Below, in pieces: positions 23,879 to 35,901 of a stretch of 64,000 nucleotides of DNA. The number at the start of each line of letters is the position of its first letter. The first letter of the stretch is position 1. Both the position numbers and the translations under genes were made by a program. The notes beneath the pieces are model-generated. The model worked only from the letters and a program-made list of their open reading frames with translations. It was not told where the DNA came from and ran no database searches. This stretch comes from Wurfbainia villosa (taxonomy: Eukaryota; Streptophyta; Magnoliopsida; Zingiberales; Zingiberaceae): assembly GCA_025175895.1 (NCBI GenBank), contig CM045997.1:101108479-101172478 (forward strand). The letters run 5' to 3'.

Positions 23879-25040
23879 GGTGATCTACAACATTAAAATG
23901 CAAAGTTAAGTATCATACCTAAATCATTTAATTAGGCCTTTAATTAAATGAGGCTCCCACTAAATTCTCATAGCTACTATTTAGCTATAAATTTATATGG
24001 GATAAAGATCCACATCATAATTGCCTTGAGTTAGCTTTGGCTAATCGCCCAAGACGTAGTATAATTAGGTAGGCAATCTTTTGCCAATTACATCTGATGT
24101 AACTCTTTAATAGCTTTGGTTAAGTTTTAGATTAGTTTAGTGTTTATTCCTAAACCTTCCGGTAGCGTGGCGAGGCACAGGGCCTTCTTGGATATCGAGC
24201 AACGCGACCACTTCTAAGACAAAGTGATGTTCGAAATCACACAAAACTAATGTTAACACTTATGTTCAAAGCTAATATATGCCTCTACTTTCTTAACCAA
24301 TTAAGAAAACACTTAATTAAGTCTTAACTAAGACTGATAGCGGACATCACGATTGTCCACTCGCACTCCAAGATAAAATGCATTGCTTTGCTTTGGCAAA
24401 CCCAATAACAAATGATCGAGGAAGTAGTGAGTACCAACTTTGGTAGGCATATAGTTTAGACTTATTAAGAAATAAACATGTATCATATACATATTAGCAT
24501 ACATCACATATAAGCTAAACTAATCATGCATCACATACAAGCTAAACTAACATGCATCACATACATATATTAAACTAACGTGTCATGGTTATGACCCTTA
24601 TTCTACAATCTTCTCAAGCCAATGAAAAGATTGATTGGTCAACCTAGGATAGCATCTTCTCTAAGTGCTTCCTTTTGGTTGTCTTGTGTTGACTTCCTCC
24701 TTGTAACCTCATCTTCCAATGGACCCTCCATCCTTGTTTTGTACATTACAAAGGAGAAATACTCGAGTTACATCTTAGTCTAAAACTAATTTTACAACAA
24801 GAATATTAGGAGAAAGGCACGACAGACACGCAGCCGTATTAAGAATTACAACACACAATCACAAACTTTTTGGGACTAGGCCATAACCATGCACCATGTC
24901 ATTTTAACTTTTAAAAGACATTGGATATTTTATTATGTTTGAAAATTTGCTAATGCAATTATCAACTCATAATAAAATTTATCCTACTTCTATATCACAT
25001 ATAAAATAGAGAAACCTATTTTTATACGATCTTCGCAAGT
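23879..25040 (-). other. E4 5' leader between primer site and gag
   Basis: About 1.16 kb without a long frame. It holds a 59-base module at 24166-24224 that matches the spacer of E2 and E6, and a set of three imperfect repeats with ACATCACATA and AAGCTAAACTAA at about 24495-24575. Leaders of this kind normally hold packaging and dimerisation signals; nothing here proves that. Confidence 0.6.
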
Positions 25041-25055
25041 GGCTCGATGATACCA
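25041..25055 (-). other. E4 primer-binding site
   Basis: Minus strand TGGTATCATCGAGCC, three bases from the LTR end CCCTACA. Eight bases match the iMet site; the remainder differs from the usual TGGTATCAGAGCC by an insertion, so either a Met-tRNA variant is used or the site has drifted. Confidence 0.7.
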
Positions 25056-25058
25056 CTT

Positions 25059-26922
25059 TGTAGGGAAATCTCGTATGCCAAATGGCATATGCGCAACGGA
25101 AAATAGGATCCCTTCCAAGTGATCCATGCGAAAGCAAACTCGTATAAAATAAATTTCTCTAAACCAAACCTATCTTATAGGAGAGGATTACCTTTGTTGC
25201 GTGCCCTTGTTAATCCCGCTTTTCCTTTCGGTTTGTTGGATCTTTAGCACATTCAAGTGTCCGTGCCTCTATACGTATCCACACGAGCACGCTCTTGTCT
25301 CACAAAAGGAAAACTAGAAGAGCTCTCCTTTACTTCTTGCTAGAGAAGTCCCTAAAGGAGAGGAAGAGAGGGAAAAGGAGAAAGGAAGAAGAAGACTCCT
25401 CTTCTTGCTAGCCTACACTCACAAACCCACACAACTAAAGCTTCCACCAAGCTTTCTCACAACCACAACACCAAAAAACTCACTATGGCCGGCCACTCCA
25501 TGGAGCCTTTTATAGGGTTGGAAAAACCCTTCCACCTCCTTTACATTCAATGCAATCCATTGCATTGAGACACACTCAAAAAGGATTTGGCTTCCTTGTT
25601 TGGCCGGCCACTTAAGGAGACAAAACCATTTTGTTTCCTTCCACCTTAACTAGCTTAGGTGGATGCTTAGGTGGCATGCTTATGTGGCATTCTTATGTGG
25701 CATTCATGCATGTTGAATTAATCTTATTAATTCAATTAAGCTTATGTTATCATATTGAATTAATCTTATTAATTCAATTAAGCTTATGTTATCATATTGA
25801 ATTAATCTTATTAAATCAATAAGGTAACATATTGAATTAATCTCATTAAATCAATTAGCTAAAATTCTCATTAAGCTTAAAGTCCAAAACCATTTTGTAC
25901 TTAAGCTTATTCCCATATTATTCTAGTCAAACTAGAATACTCTAATTCCTCTAATTATCATGCTCTTTGTGTGTGACCCTATAGGCTCTCATAACGTTGG
26001 CAGTGGACCTAAACTCTTTTAGATACACAAGCAATGAGCGGCATCTAGCAATACATCATTCCTACCCAAGTTACGAGATAAGTCAAGATCCGACTAACCT
26101 TTCCGTGACTACTATAATATATGACCGTGTCCTTCTATCCTTGATATCAGATTGATCAATGAGGCATAGACCGTGTCATCCTCGATCAATCTATGTGTTT
26201 CTTGATCCCTGAGTAAACTAACTCAAACAAATGAGCTCAATATCTCATATTGACTCATTCGATCATGGCCATGCATTTTAGTAGTTCTACTCAATCAAGG
26301 GGCCCACCGATATCACTCTCGTCATATGAGAGGGATAGATCCCATCTACATCACTCACATCCCTCCGCATAATTTGTTACATACCCAGTAATCGCCTTTA
26401 TGGTCCACCCTGTTACGGGTGACGTTTGACGATACCAAAGTACATAACTCCTTATGTAGGGAACCGTAGTGACTTCAGGTCTAAGGACTATTCATACCAA
26501 TAGTCACATGAGAAAGTTTATGACACTCATATAACGATCCATGAAACTTTCTCATGGCGGGTCAGTTCAGTATATATTCTCCAATATATACCCATGTGTC
26601 AACTTGATATCATATATCCATGACTTGTGAGATCAAGTCATCAATTGACCTACATGCTAGTCTTTATGTATTAATATTGCCCTTGCATATTAATACTCGA
26701 CTAGGAACATTTAGGAAAGTGTTCTCTACAGCCTCTCATAATCAATTCTGCCAATTGATGTGCTGTAGATAAGAACCTACTTTTCTAGGGCATTATTATA
26801 TTTAAATTAGCTGGCACAAGCAAGATGTAAATATAATAACCAATCCTTTGCCTTTATAGAATATGATACAAAATGTTCCCTATTCAACCATCACATGATT
26901 GGTTCTAGGACTTTAACTAACA
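25059..26922 (-). repeat. E4 5' LTR (1864 bp)
   Basis: Pairs with 18080-19942. Differences are mainly single substitutions, with two clusters near 25468-25500 and 26560-26575. TATA box at 25507-25514 and the 42-bp array at 25713-25844 are conserved. Followed by TSD TTTGG. Confidence 0.92.
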
Positions 26923-28039
26923 TTTGGTTGATGGTGTTGGGCGGCAAGGCTTCTCCTTCTTCCAATAGTTGGCTAGCAACCCATTCTCCCTATTCCTCCT
27001 TGATTTGGCCGGCGCCCAAGTTTTACCTTTCCTTCTATGGCTTAGGTTGGATGGAATTAGGATGGCTTCCCTTGGGCGGCAACCAAAACCTAGATGGGAT
27101 AGGATTGGGGTTGGGCGGCTAGGGTTAGGGTTTTGGGATTAGGTTGGGCGGCAACATGGCGATGAAGATCTTCTTCTTCTTCCTTCTAAGTGTTGGCCGG
27201 CCACTATCCATGTTCCCTATACCTTGGCCGGAGCTCAACCTATTCTCCTTCCCTTCATCCTTGGCCAAAAATTAGGAAAGCTTTGTCTAGGGTTTGGGCG
27301 GCAACAAGGAGGAGGATTGTTTTCCTTTCCTTTCTCCAAGTGTTGGCCGGTGCCCATACCCTTGGTGTTTCTCTTTCGGTTGGCTTCCATACTCCATTCC
27401 ATCTTCTCTTTGGACCGGCGGCAAACATCATGCTTGGAGCTTGATGGTTGGTCCTAGATAAGAGATGAGTTTTGTTTCCATTTTGTTCTCTCTATTCTTG
27501 GGGCCGGCGGCATCAATCCTTTGTAGATTGGTGGTTGGCTCAAGCAAGAAGGGAAAGAGAGTTCTTCTTTCTTTGGATTGAAGAAGATCTAGAATGCTTC
27601 AACTTGTGGAGGATCTTCGCCCACACGAAGTCTACAAGGAGGTTAGGACATACGATAGAAGATCAAGAGATATAAAAGTTTTATAACTTTTATTATTGTT
27701 CTTTGCATGTTCTTATTTGATATGCTAGCTTATGTTCTTTATGTTAGTATATGTTGATTATACTAGTTTACATTTGCATGTATTTGTATAATCATGGACC
27801 CCGATAAGAAACACAAAAACCGGCGATCCATCCGTCGTCTCTTCCGCGGCTAACCGACTAGAAGAGTTGTGTTGCTTGAACAACTAGTTTGTTCAAGCGA
27901 TCGCTCGAGTCGTTAGCACGACGACGAATTGGTTGTGCTTAGGAAACTCATCCCCTCCAGATTAGTTTTCATTTGTTGAAAATTTTAATCCGGGGACATG
28001 GGAGCCAATGAGCCTCCGAGGATTAGCACATTGCCAACA
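26923..28039 (+). repeat. E3 3' LTR, second part
   Basis: Continuation of the LTR interrupted at 18079; the TSD TTTGG repeats at its start. It holds more GGGCGGCAA and GGCCGGC motifs (26938-27500), then a 3' part ending TTGCCAACA, the inverted counterpart of the LTR start TGTTGGGA. The short frames at 27190-27675 are low-complexity by-products. Right of 28039 is broken E5. Confidence 0.75.
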
Positions 28040-29397
28040 TTTCTTTCTCTAGAAACACAACATACCTTGAAACAAACACCTTTTGTTCCACAGGATGATA
28101 GAATTAGTAACCCCTTGTTTCCTTAGGATATCCAATAAATAGACATTTATCAGACTTAGCATTCAGTTTGTCTGATACAGTCTGCTTCACATAAGCAGGA
28201 CAACCCCATATCTTCAAATAAGATAAATGAGGTTTCTTACTATTCCATATCTCATATGGAGTAGTAGAGACTACCTTGGTCGAGACTCTGTTTAGCAAGA
28301 AAATAGTTGTCTGAAGTGCATAGCCCCAAAAGGACTTGGGAATATTCATCATCGACCTAACCATGTCCAATAAGGTTCGGATTCGCCTCTCAGATACACC
28401 ATTATGTTGTGGTGTATACGATGGAGTCCATTAAGACAATATACCATTTTCCCTTAAATAATCCAAAAACTCTTGACTCAAGTATTCACCACCTCGATCA
28501 GATCGAAGTATTTTAATACTTTTGCCAAGTTGTTTCTCTACTTCATTTCTGAATTCTTTGAACTTTTCAAAGGCTTCAGACTTGTGTTTCATCAAGAACA
28601 CATATCAAATCGTGAGTGATCATCGATAAAAGCAATGAAGTATCTATAACCTCCTAGATCATGAGTTGACATAGGTCCACAGACATCAGTATGTATTAGA
28701 CCAAGCAACTCTCCCATCGGTTCACTTTTTCTAGAAAAAGGTAACTTAGTCATCTTGCCTTTTAAGCATGTTTCGCATGTATCGAATGAATCAAATTCAA
28801 ACGATTCCAGAATTTCACATCGATGTAATTTGGACATGCATTTCTTACTTAAATAGCCAAGACGACAATGCCACATGTAGAAGACTAATTGATTATCTTT
28901 TCGAGCATGCTTGTTGCTCGCTTCGATATTGAAAATATCACTAAATACGTCTAACGTATATATACCATTGCATAAAGTTCCAGTCTCATAAAGAATGTCA
29001 TTCAAAGTTATGTAACAACAATTATTATTAAAAGTCAAATGGTACCCATTTCTATTTAAGCAAGAAATAGAAACAATGTTCTTTATTAACGAAGGAACAT
29101 AATAGAAATTATCCAATTCTAAGACAAGTCCTGTAGGGAGCTTCAACAAATATGTTCCGATGGCGACTGCAGCAACCTTTTCTCCATTTCCAACTTGCAA
29201 ATTTGATTCTCCCTTGACGAGTCTTCTTTTATTCCTTAGCTCCTGTATGTCATTACATATATGTGAGTCACACCCAGTATCCAATACCCAAGTGTCTAAG
29301 GAAATAGAATGACAATCAATAACGAAGATACCTGAAGAGGATGGGACATCGGATGCCTTCTTCTTCTTCACGGACTCAAGATAAATCTTGCAGTTTC
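28040..29397 (-). pseudogene. E5 protease and integrase, 3' truncated
   Basis: Minus frames from 29371: protease WVLDTGCDSHICND (active site intact), pre-integrase WHCRLGYLSKKCMS with CETCLKGKMTK, and integrase HTDVCGP. A frame break near 28600 follows; the rest reads NGVSERRIRT-like residues, MDMVRSMMNIPKSFWGYAL, GYPKETRGY, then a TAG, and stops at VVFLEKE against the E3 LTR. Base 29397 is where E6 enters; the frame resumes at 37899 in gag. Confidence 0.85.
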
Positions 29398-30532
29398 TGT
29401 TGGTGCAGTAGGCACCTAAGTCGAACCTGAGTTTTGATTATAGCAAAAGATACAAAGTTAAGCTCATGTCATTATCTCACGAGCTGAATCGAGCGTACAG
29501 TAAATTGCTATAGCTGGAGCTGAAGGCTAGCGACACCCGGAGGAAGCCGCGGTGGTCGGGCGACACTCGAGTGACTTCGTAGGGAGCCGAAGGAATCGAG
29601 TGGAAGGCCGGAAGCAAAAGCAACATGTAAGTATCGAGGTAAGCTCGTGTGTGAGAGCGTAAGTGAGGTTGTATCCTCGTTACGGGGATGATCTTAAGCA
29701 TAGATCCGACCAAAGACATCCTATAGATGGTCTAGGTCGAGATCGGACGGTCGATGACCATCGAAATTATGTTTTTGTTGAGCTAACTTTGACTTGCAGC
29801 AAGCATCCCGATCGCACTTGAAGGACTCGATCGCGCCAATCACCGACTACGGGAGGTTAGCACTCGACTTATCGCCATCGGGCCGATCGATGATGACCAT
29901 CACCGATTGATGGTCAAAGGATCAGCCTCGAGGAGTCAAGGTTTATCACCAAATTTCAAGGGGAGTGGTGCTCAATTGTGATTGGCTAGGGTTCCTCTCG
30001 AAAAGGGGCTCAAAGGCTATAAAAGGAGGGCCAAACCTAGGGTTTCATCATCAATTCTAAGTGCTCAAAAGCCTCCGCAACGCTGCGACTCTCTGACAAC
30101 TCTACGACAACGAAGTGCTGCCAACAACCCTAGTTTAAGTCCTATCTTCGAGTTGTTGGTATAATCTTGTCTTGTCATTTCTTTTAATCTTGCAATTAGT
30201 TTGTTAATCGAGGCTTTCTATCGTTGCATTTTCATTTTAATAGAAGAGAGGGTTTGTCTCTCTATCTTGTGCTTCGAAAGTTTTTTTTGTAATCGTAAAC
30301 TCCTACCTCCAACGAGGAGGAGTGTTTTAGTGAATTGCCCTCCGTACACGGTCTAGGACCGTTAGGGCCTTGGAGTAGTAGCCGAAGGCTACGAACCAAG
30401 TAAAAAACTATTTGTCTCTTTTAGTTTTTATTTACATTTCCGCTGCGTATATTTGTCTTGAAACGAATTCGAAAGAAAAAGTTTTTTTTCGCTATTCACC
30501 CCCCCCCTCTAGCGAACCGCATCGATCCAACA
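29398..30532 (+). repeat. E6 5' LTR (1135 bp)
   Basis: TGTTGGTGCAG to ATCCAACA. Its block at about 29816-29910 carries CGATCG-type motifs, while the 3' LTR has GTCGAC-type palindromes at the same place; the rest is closely similar. TATA box at 30018-30025. Confidence 0.93.
30018..30025 (+). promoter_or_regulatory. TATA box in E6 5' LTR
   Basis: TATAAAAG within GGCTATAAAAGGAGGG, conserved in the 3' LTR (37386-37393) and in E2. Confidence 0.75.
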
Positions 30533-30534
30533 AT

Positions 30535-30549
30535 TGGTATCAGAGCCGG
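30535..30549 (+). other. E6 primer-binding site (tRNA-iMet)
   Basis: TGGTATCAGAGCCGG two bases after the LTR end; same as E2. Confidence 0.92.
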
Positions 30550-30753
30550 GGGTTGCTAAGATTTGGTGAAACCACCAATCTAGCCATTTTTACAGATTTA
30601 TTTTTCTTTTAATTCTTTTTTTTTTATTATTTATTTCACTTTGTTAAGTTTTTCTCTCGCACTACTAATCCAAGACGCGAGTCTTGGTACTTGTTTTTGT
30701 GTTTTTGTCGTTGCTAGTTTCTTCGTCTTCGTCTCTTTGTGTCTTTCGTGTTA

Positions 30754-31877
30754 ATGGCCCATCTCGAGGGTTTTAGTACCGTCCGACCACCATTTTACAA
30801 CGGTGAAGATTTTCGTTACTGGAAAGGTCGGATGGAGTGCTTCCTAAAAACCCAAATAGAGATGTGGATTGTGATCCAAACCGGGTTCACCCTTCCTACT
30901 AATGAAGAAGGTGAATCCTTGATTACAATCAGTGGTCCATTGCCACTAAATGGACTCAAATCCTGCAGTGTGGGCTATCCAAGGAGGAGCTGAACCGAGT
31001 CGGACCCTTCATCAGCGCAAGAGATCTCTGGACGAGGCTGATCGAGTTACACGAAGGATCGGATCAAGCTAAGGTTTGCAAACGTGATTTGTTGTTCAAT
31101 AAATTGTACACACTAAAAATGCAGGAACACGAGACGGCAACACAATTGCATGCCCGCGTTCAGGACATCGTCAACAACCTACACGCAATCGGGCAAAAGG
31201 TCGAAAACCGCGACCTTATAAGGTATGTTCTAAACTCTTTTCCGAGGACTACCTTGTGGGCATCCATGGTCGACGCCTACAAGGTCTCCAAGGACCTTTC
31301 TAAAGTTAGAATAGACGAATTATTCTCAGATTTCGAATTACATGAGCAGTCCAACTCGGAACCCGAGAGGGGTATAGCCTTGTTTGCAGGTTCAAAGAAG
31401 AAGAAAATTGCAAGCAAGCCACCACCAACCGAGGAGGAAGACGAGTCTGAAGAAGAAGTTGACCCAGAGTTGACTGCCGAACTAATGAACCTAGATCGAA
31501 GGATAGCCAAGGGACGAAAGCGAACCACGACTCGACCCAACCAAGGTAAGCCTAAAAGTTCTAATATTAGGTGTTATGAGTGTAACAGGTTTGGACATAT
31601 CAAGTCCGAGTGCCCCAAGCTCAACCACCAAGCACCTAAGCACAAGAAGGCCCTCAACGCGACATGGGAAGAAGCGTCATCTGAAGAAGATGAAGACCAC
31701 GTCTTCATGGCGAAATCGATTGAGTCAGACACGGAGACCGAACCTGAACTTGAGTCAGAACCTGAGGATGACTCGGACTACGAAGCTACCTTCAAGTCAA
31801 GCCACGGATACGCATCCTGCTCAAAAGATACCCTTAAAGTGAGTCGAACTTTATTTAATACTTTACATAATACTTAG
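30754..31877 (+). pseudogene. E6 gag with zinc knuckle, frame-broken
   Basis: Start at ATG 30754 (MAHLEGFST), as in E2. The first 60 residues hold RPPFYNGEDFRYWKGRMECF. A shift near 30925-30990 breaks the frame, which resumes at about 31020 (EELNRVGPFI-like, then LLFNKLYTLKMQEHE). The zinc knuckle CYECNRFGHIKSECP is intact near 31573, followed by an acidic tail. A stop at 31875-31877 lies where E2 remains open, so the two copies carry different lesions. Confidence 0.85.
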
Positions 31878-32017
31878 GTTTTTGTCTAGGAAATTAGTTA
31901 AGTCCGAGTCCAAGGTCGAGACTCGCTGAGGAGGTCAAACTCTCAAACACAAGGTCTCTAACCTCTTCGACTAGTCAAGTTCGAAGAAGAGGACCCAACT
32001 CGAGTGAAAAGCTCAAG

Positions 32018-32359
32018 TTGAGAACTCTCTTGAAAAGTCAAGTTGAAGATCTTAGGAACACATTGGAAAGGTTCACTTCGGGATCCAAAGGACTTGACCT
32101 CCTACTTGGATCTCAAAGGGTCGTGTACAACAAGGCTGGACTAGGGTTTAACTCAAACACGACTAATAGGTCGTATATGTCGATTGTAAGTCGACATAGG
32201 AAACATGTCCAAGCATGGGTCCCTAAGAACTTTTTGATTTCAACTCTAGGATCCAACCCGTACTGGGTTCTCAAGGACCAAATCCACTATGTGGATAGAC
32301 CGAACCGATTCAATGGTCTAGGGGGAGCCAGTACAAAACATGTTTGTGCTTTAACTTAG
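32018..32359 (+). pseudogene. E6 gag C-terminal part
   Basis: Residues LLKSQVEDLRNTLERFTS begin a likely coiled-coil end, followed by QAWVPK and YWVLKDQIHYVD, where the second tryptophan motif is altered from WVPK. Counterpart of 10069-10540 in E2. Ends at TAG before the spacer. Confidence 0.7.
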
Positions 32360-32833
32360 AAATTGCATATTTTTTTTTAAAACTTGTGAACTCACTTAGA
32401 ACACGTACATAACCAACTAAAATCCTTCGAAAAGATTGAGCCTCGGGGAGCCTCTTTTCAAAAATAACCAGTTAGACTAGGAAATAGTCTTAGGTGAGTC
32501 AAGTCATCATTTTCTTGAAAATGGCTTTGTCTAAGGAAGTGGTCGATGATCCGATAAAAGAGGGCCCCTGTGCCTCGCCATGACCTGGAAGCCATGATCT
32601 TGAAAAGGTAAACTTGACAAGCCTAGGGTCAAATCCAAATCTAACATAAAATTACTTGAACCTAAATGCACTTAATCAACTTAATTGGAAGACATCTCAC
32701 AAAAAACACATAAGTATAACATGCTTGATCATATAGACACAGGTGAGATGACCTAGGTTTAACAACTTATAACCAATTTTTTTTTAAACAAATCTAACAT
32801 CCAATCCAACCACCTTGTGTGTAGGATCAATGG
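32360..32833 (+). other. E6 gag-to-protease spacer
   Basis: Non-coding, homologous to the E2 spacer. Holds one copy of the 53-bp unit (32410-32462) and the 58-base shared module (32525-32582). Ends TTGTGTGTAG just before the protease, which would serve as a splice acceptor, but no matching donor is convincing. Confidence 0.6.
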
Positions 32834-33259
32834 ATGTTGGACAGCGGTTGCTCCCGACACATGACCGGGGATCAACTCAAATTCACAAAGCTTCGATTCA
32901 AACGACAAGGATCGGTAGCCTTTGGGAATAACGGCAAGCTCAAAATCATCGGATCAGGTGATATCGAGCTTAACTCGAATTTTGTTATTAAAAATGTATT
33001 ACTTGTAGAGAATTTTGAATATAACCTGCTTAGCGTAAGCCAATTATGTGACAATAACTATAAGGTCGTATTTTTAGAAAATGAATGTGTAATTAAAACA
33101 AATAAAACAGCTAAAACAATACTCAAAGGAACTAGGACAAATAACATTTATACAATTAACTTAATCAAATCCTCAGCCAAATGTCTTATGACACAGGAAG
33201 AGGAATCATGGTTGTGGCACCGACGACTCACTCGCACCCAAGACTGGCCCACAAGATGA
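32834..33259 (+). pseudogene. E6 protease and pre-integrase start
   Basis: Opens MLDSGCSRHMTGDQ, the copia aspartic protease active site with Asp-Ser-Gly intact, then LLSVSQLCDNNYKV and SWLWHRRL of the pre-integrase. A shift near 33235 throws the frame out before the zinc-binding His/Cys set is complete. Confidence 0.85.
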
Positions 33260-34939
33260 GTCGAGTGGCTTAGTCGAGAGGCTTACCCAACCTCAACAAT
33301 TTGGTTAATAAAATCAGTAATGCTTGTCAACAAGGAAAACAACCTAGGACACAACACAAGTTAACTAACCAAGAACGAACCTCAAGTGTACTTGAGCTCC
33401 CGTGATATGGATCTATTCGATTCACATGGAGCCAAGTCACTCAATAGAAGTCAATATTGCTTAGTCATAATTGACGACTACTCCAGGTTTACCTGGGTTA
33501 GGTTCATCAAACATAAAAATGATACCCTAGATCAATTAATCAATCTATTCAAATTAATCAAGAATCAAAAAAACCTTAAGGTTAAAAGACTTAGAAGCGA
33601 TCATGGTGGTGAATTTGAAAATCAAAGGTTCACCGACTTCTGTAACCTAAACGGATACCACCATGAATTCTCTTGCCCTAGGACCCCTCAACAAAATGGC
33701 CTAGTGGAGCGGAAAAACCGAACTCTACAAGAAGCCGCTAGGACCATGTTGAACGAATACAACCTACCTGATAGGTTTTGGGCAGAAGCCGTTAGCACGG
33801 CTTGCTATGTCCAGAATAGGATCCTTATGGTAAAGAGGCACCTTAAGACCTCGTACGAGATTTATCACAATAAAGTACCCAACATCAAGTACTTTAGGGT
33901 ATTTGGATGTAAACTACATATCTTAAACACTAAGAACCACCTAGGGAAATTCAAATCCAAAACCTCCACCGGAATCTTCTTAGGATACTCAACCACGAGT
34001 AGGGCCTATAGGGTATATAACCACGATACCCTTAAAGTCGAAGAGACTATTAATGTAGTGTTCGATGAAGTACCAGAACCTACAAAACCCTTAATGACCC
34101 CAAGTGTTGAGCCCACTGATACCAAACTCGTCTCCGACCCTGAGATCGAGTCTAATCCACATCAACCAACTTCTCTTGTCGACCAAGTGACAAGTGATCC
34201 GAGTCAAACTAGTGTTCAACCAAGTCACCCCATTGATCAAGCATTAGGTGACACAAACCCAACCCAATCTAGGATTCAGACTAACCACCCTATCGATCAA
34301 GTGATAGGAGATCCTAATCTAGGAGTTCGAACTAGAGCATCCTATAGAAACCTTAGTCAAATTTCCTTAATTTCAAAGATAGAACCCAAATCAATTGAAC
34401 AAGCTCTTCTTGATCCCGATTGGATTATTGCAATGCAAGAAGAGCTAGCTCAATTTACTAGGAATGAAGTGTGGGAATTAGTACCACCACCTAAAGACAA
34501 AACGATAATTGGAACAAGGTGGGTGTTTCGAAATAAGCTTGATGATAAAGGTGAAGTAGTTAGAAACAAGGCTAGGTTAGTCGCCAAAGGGTTTAGTCAA
34601 GTCGAAGGCTTAGATTACGACGAAACCTATGCCCCAGTAGCTAGACTCGAATCCATTCGAATGTTGCTAGCTTATGCCGCACATCGAGGATTTAAGCTGT
34701 TTCAAATGGATGTTAAGTCGGCATTCCTAAATAAATACATTAAAGAAGAAGTTTATGTTAGCCAACCCCCCGGATTCGAAAATCTAGATAAACCCGACCA
34801 TGTTCTAAAACTTAAGAAAGCTCTCTATGGACTTAAACAAGCTCCTCGAGCTTGGTACGAGAGACTTTCAATCCATCTTAAGTCAAAAGGGTTTAACCAA
34901 GGCTTAGTTGACCCAACTCTCTTGAAAAACCTTAGGTAA
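33260..34939 (+). pseudogene. E6 integrase and reverse transcriptase
   Basis: The frame reopens near 33386. Integrase core: D in MDLFDSHG, D in LRSDHGGEF, E in NGLVERKNRT. Integrase C-terminal region with GIFLGYSTTSRAYRVYN follows, then a Pro/Thr/Ser-rich linker with several HPIDQ repeats. RT starts near residue 350: WVFRNKLDDKGEV, RLVAKGFSQVEG, QMDVKSAFLNKYI, LYGLKQAPRAWYE. It ends at a stop after DPTLLKNLR. The following YVDD segment near 34950 is frame-shifted, so the polymerase active site is lost. Confidence 0.9.
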
Positions 34940-35154
34940 AGAAATATTCATAGCTCAAATTTACGAGACGATATAATTTTTGGAACCTCTAACTCAGCCT
35001 TACTAAACGAGTTCGTTTACTCATGGAAAGTGAGTTGAAAAATGAACTTGGTAGTGAGTTAAGTTTCTTTTGAGGTCTACAAATTAAACTAACTAAGGAT
35101 GGTATATACCTATATCAACAAAAATACACTAAGGAGTTAATTAAAAGATTTGGA
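34940..35154 (+). pseudogene. E6 RT thumb region, shifted
   Basis: Residual codons resembling the YVDD block and a following ELGSELSFF-like stretch can be seen in two frames around 34950-35110. Contains stops. Connects RT with RNase H. Confidence 0.6.
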
Positions 35155-35901
35155 ATGCAAGACGCTAAGGTAATAAACACCCCAATGGCGATTAATGTTA
35201 ACATAGGAGAAGACCTAGAAAGTAAGTCCATTGACTTAAAGTACTATAGAGCGATAGGAAGTCTCCTATACTTAATCATGAGTCGACCTAACATCCTATT
35301 CGCAGTAAGTATGTGCGCTGTGTTTCAAACCTGTGCTAAGGAGTCTCACCTAACCCTAGTTAAGCGTATCCTTAGATATCTAAAGGGTACACTTAATGTC
35401 GGTATTTGGTATCCTAGATCTACCGAGTTCGAACTAACCGGCTACTCCGATTCGGACTATGCCGGTGGTAAGCTCGATAGAAAGAGCACGAGTGGTTGTT
35501 GTCAACTTCTCGGCTCGAGTCTAATGAGTTGGTGCAGTAGGAAGCAACACTGTGTTGCTTTATCTACCACCGAAGCCGAATACATCGCGATGGGTGAGTG
35601 TGTCACGCAGCTTCTTTGGATGAAGCACACTCTCCGCGACTTTAAGTTAGACTTTACGAATACTAAACTTCACGTAGATAACATTAGTTCAATTAATCTT
35701 ACAAAGAATCCGATATGTCACTCTAGGACCAAACATATAGAGGTCAAACACCATTTCATTCGAGAACATGTGGCCAACGGAGCCATACAACTCGAATACG
35801 TCGAATCGAAGTCTAACTTGGCAGACCTATTTACTAAACCCCTACCTGAAGCCGAATTTAGTCTATTAAGACGAAAATTGGGCATGTGCATAATAGAATA
35901 G
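35155..35901 (+). pseudogene. E6 RNase H (open frame)
   Basis: 248 codons, open to TAG at 35899-35901. Shows YSDSDYAGGKLDRKST (first Asp set), LSTTEAEYIAMGEC (catalytic Glu), LHVDNISSINLTKN (third Asp), HSRTKHIEVKHHFIRE and ADLFTKPLPEAEF. All catalytic positions of copia RNase H are present. The upstream frame is broken, so the enzyme is not made as part of a polyprotein. Confidence 0.9.

Larger units (their letters stand above)
18080..26922 (-). mobile_element. E4: complete, young Ty1/copia retrotransposon
   Basis: Two LTRs of 1863 and 1864 bp that differ by roughly 1-2% by eye, a 5-bp TSD TTTGG (18075-18079 and 26923-26927), primer site, polypurine tract, and gag-pol in minus orientation. 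The target is the E3 3' LTR. Despite the young LTRs, gag-pol carries frame breaks and has lost parts of the gag zinc knuckle and integrase core, so it was either already defective when mobilised in trans or has decayed faster than the LTRs suggest. Confidence 0.93.
12986..28039 (+). mobile_element. E3: old, decayed Ty1/copia, 3' LTR split by E4
   Basis: Plus-strand order: uncharacterised stretch, gag zinc-knuckle remnant, protease, pre-integrase, integrase, RT and RNase H remnants, polypurine tract at 16602-16612, then a 3' LTR that starts TGTTGGGATG and ends TTGCCAACA at 28039, interrupted by E4. The LTR totals about 2.58 kb without E4. Many stops and frame breaks. Its right end abuts broken E5 integrase. 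No 5' LTR is seen; it should lie left of the window if E2 inserted into E3. Confidence 0.75.

Noticed and set aside
27190..27675. Several short frames that look like plant proteins
   Set aside because: They belong to the repetitive second part of the E3 LTR and show no domain.
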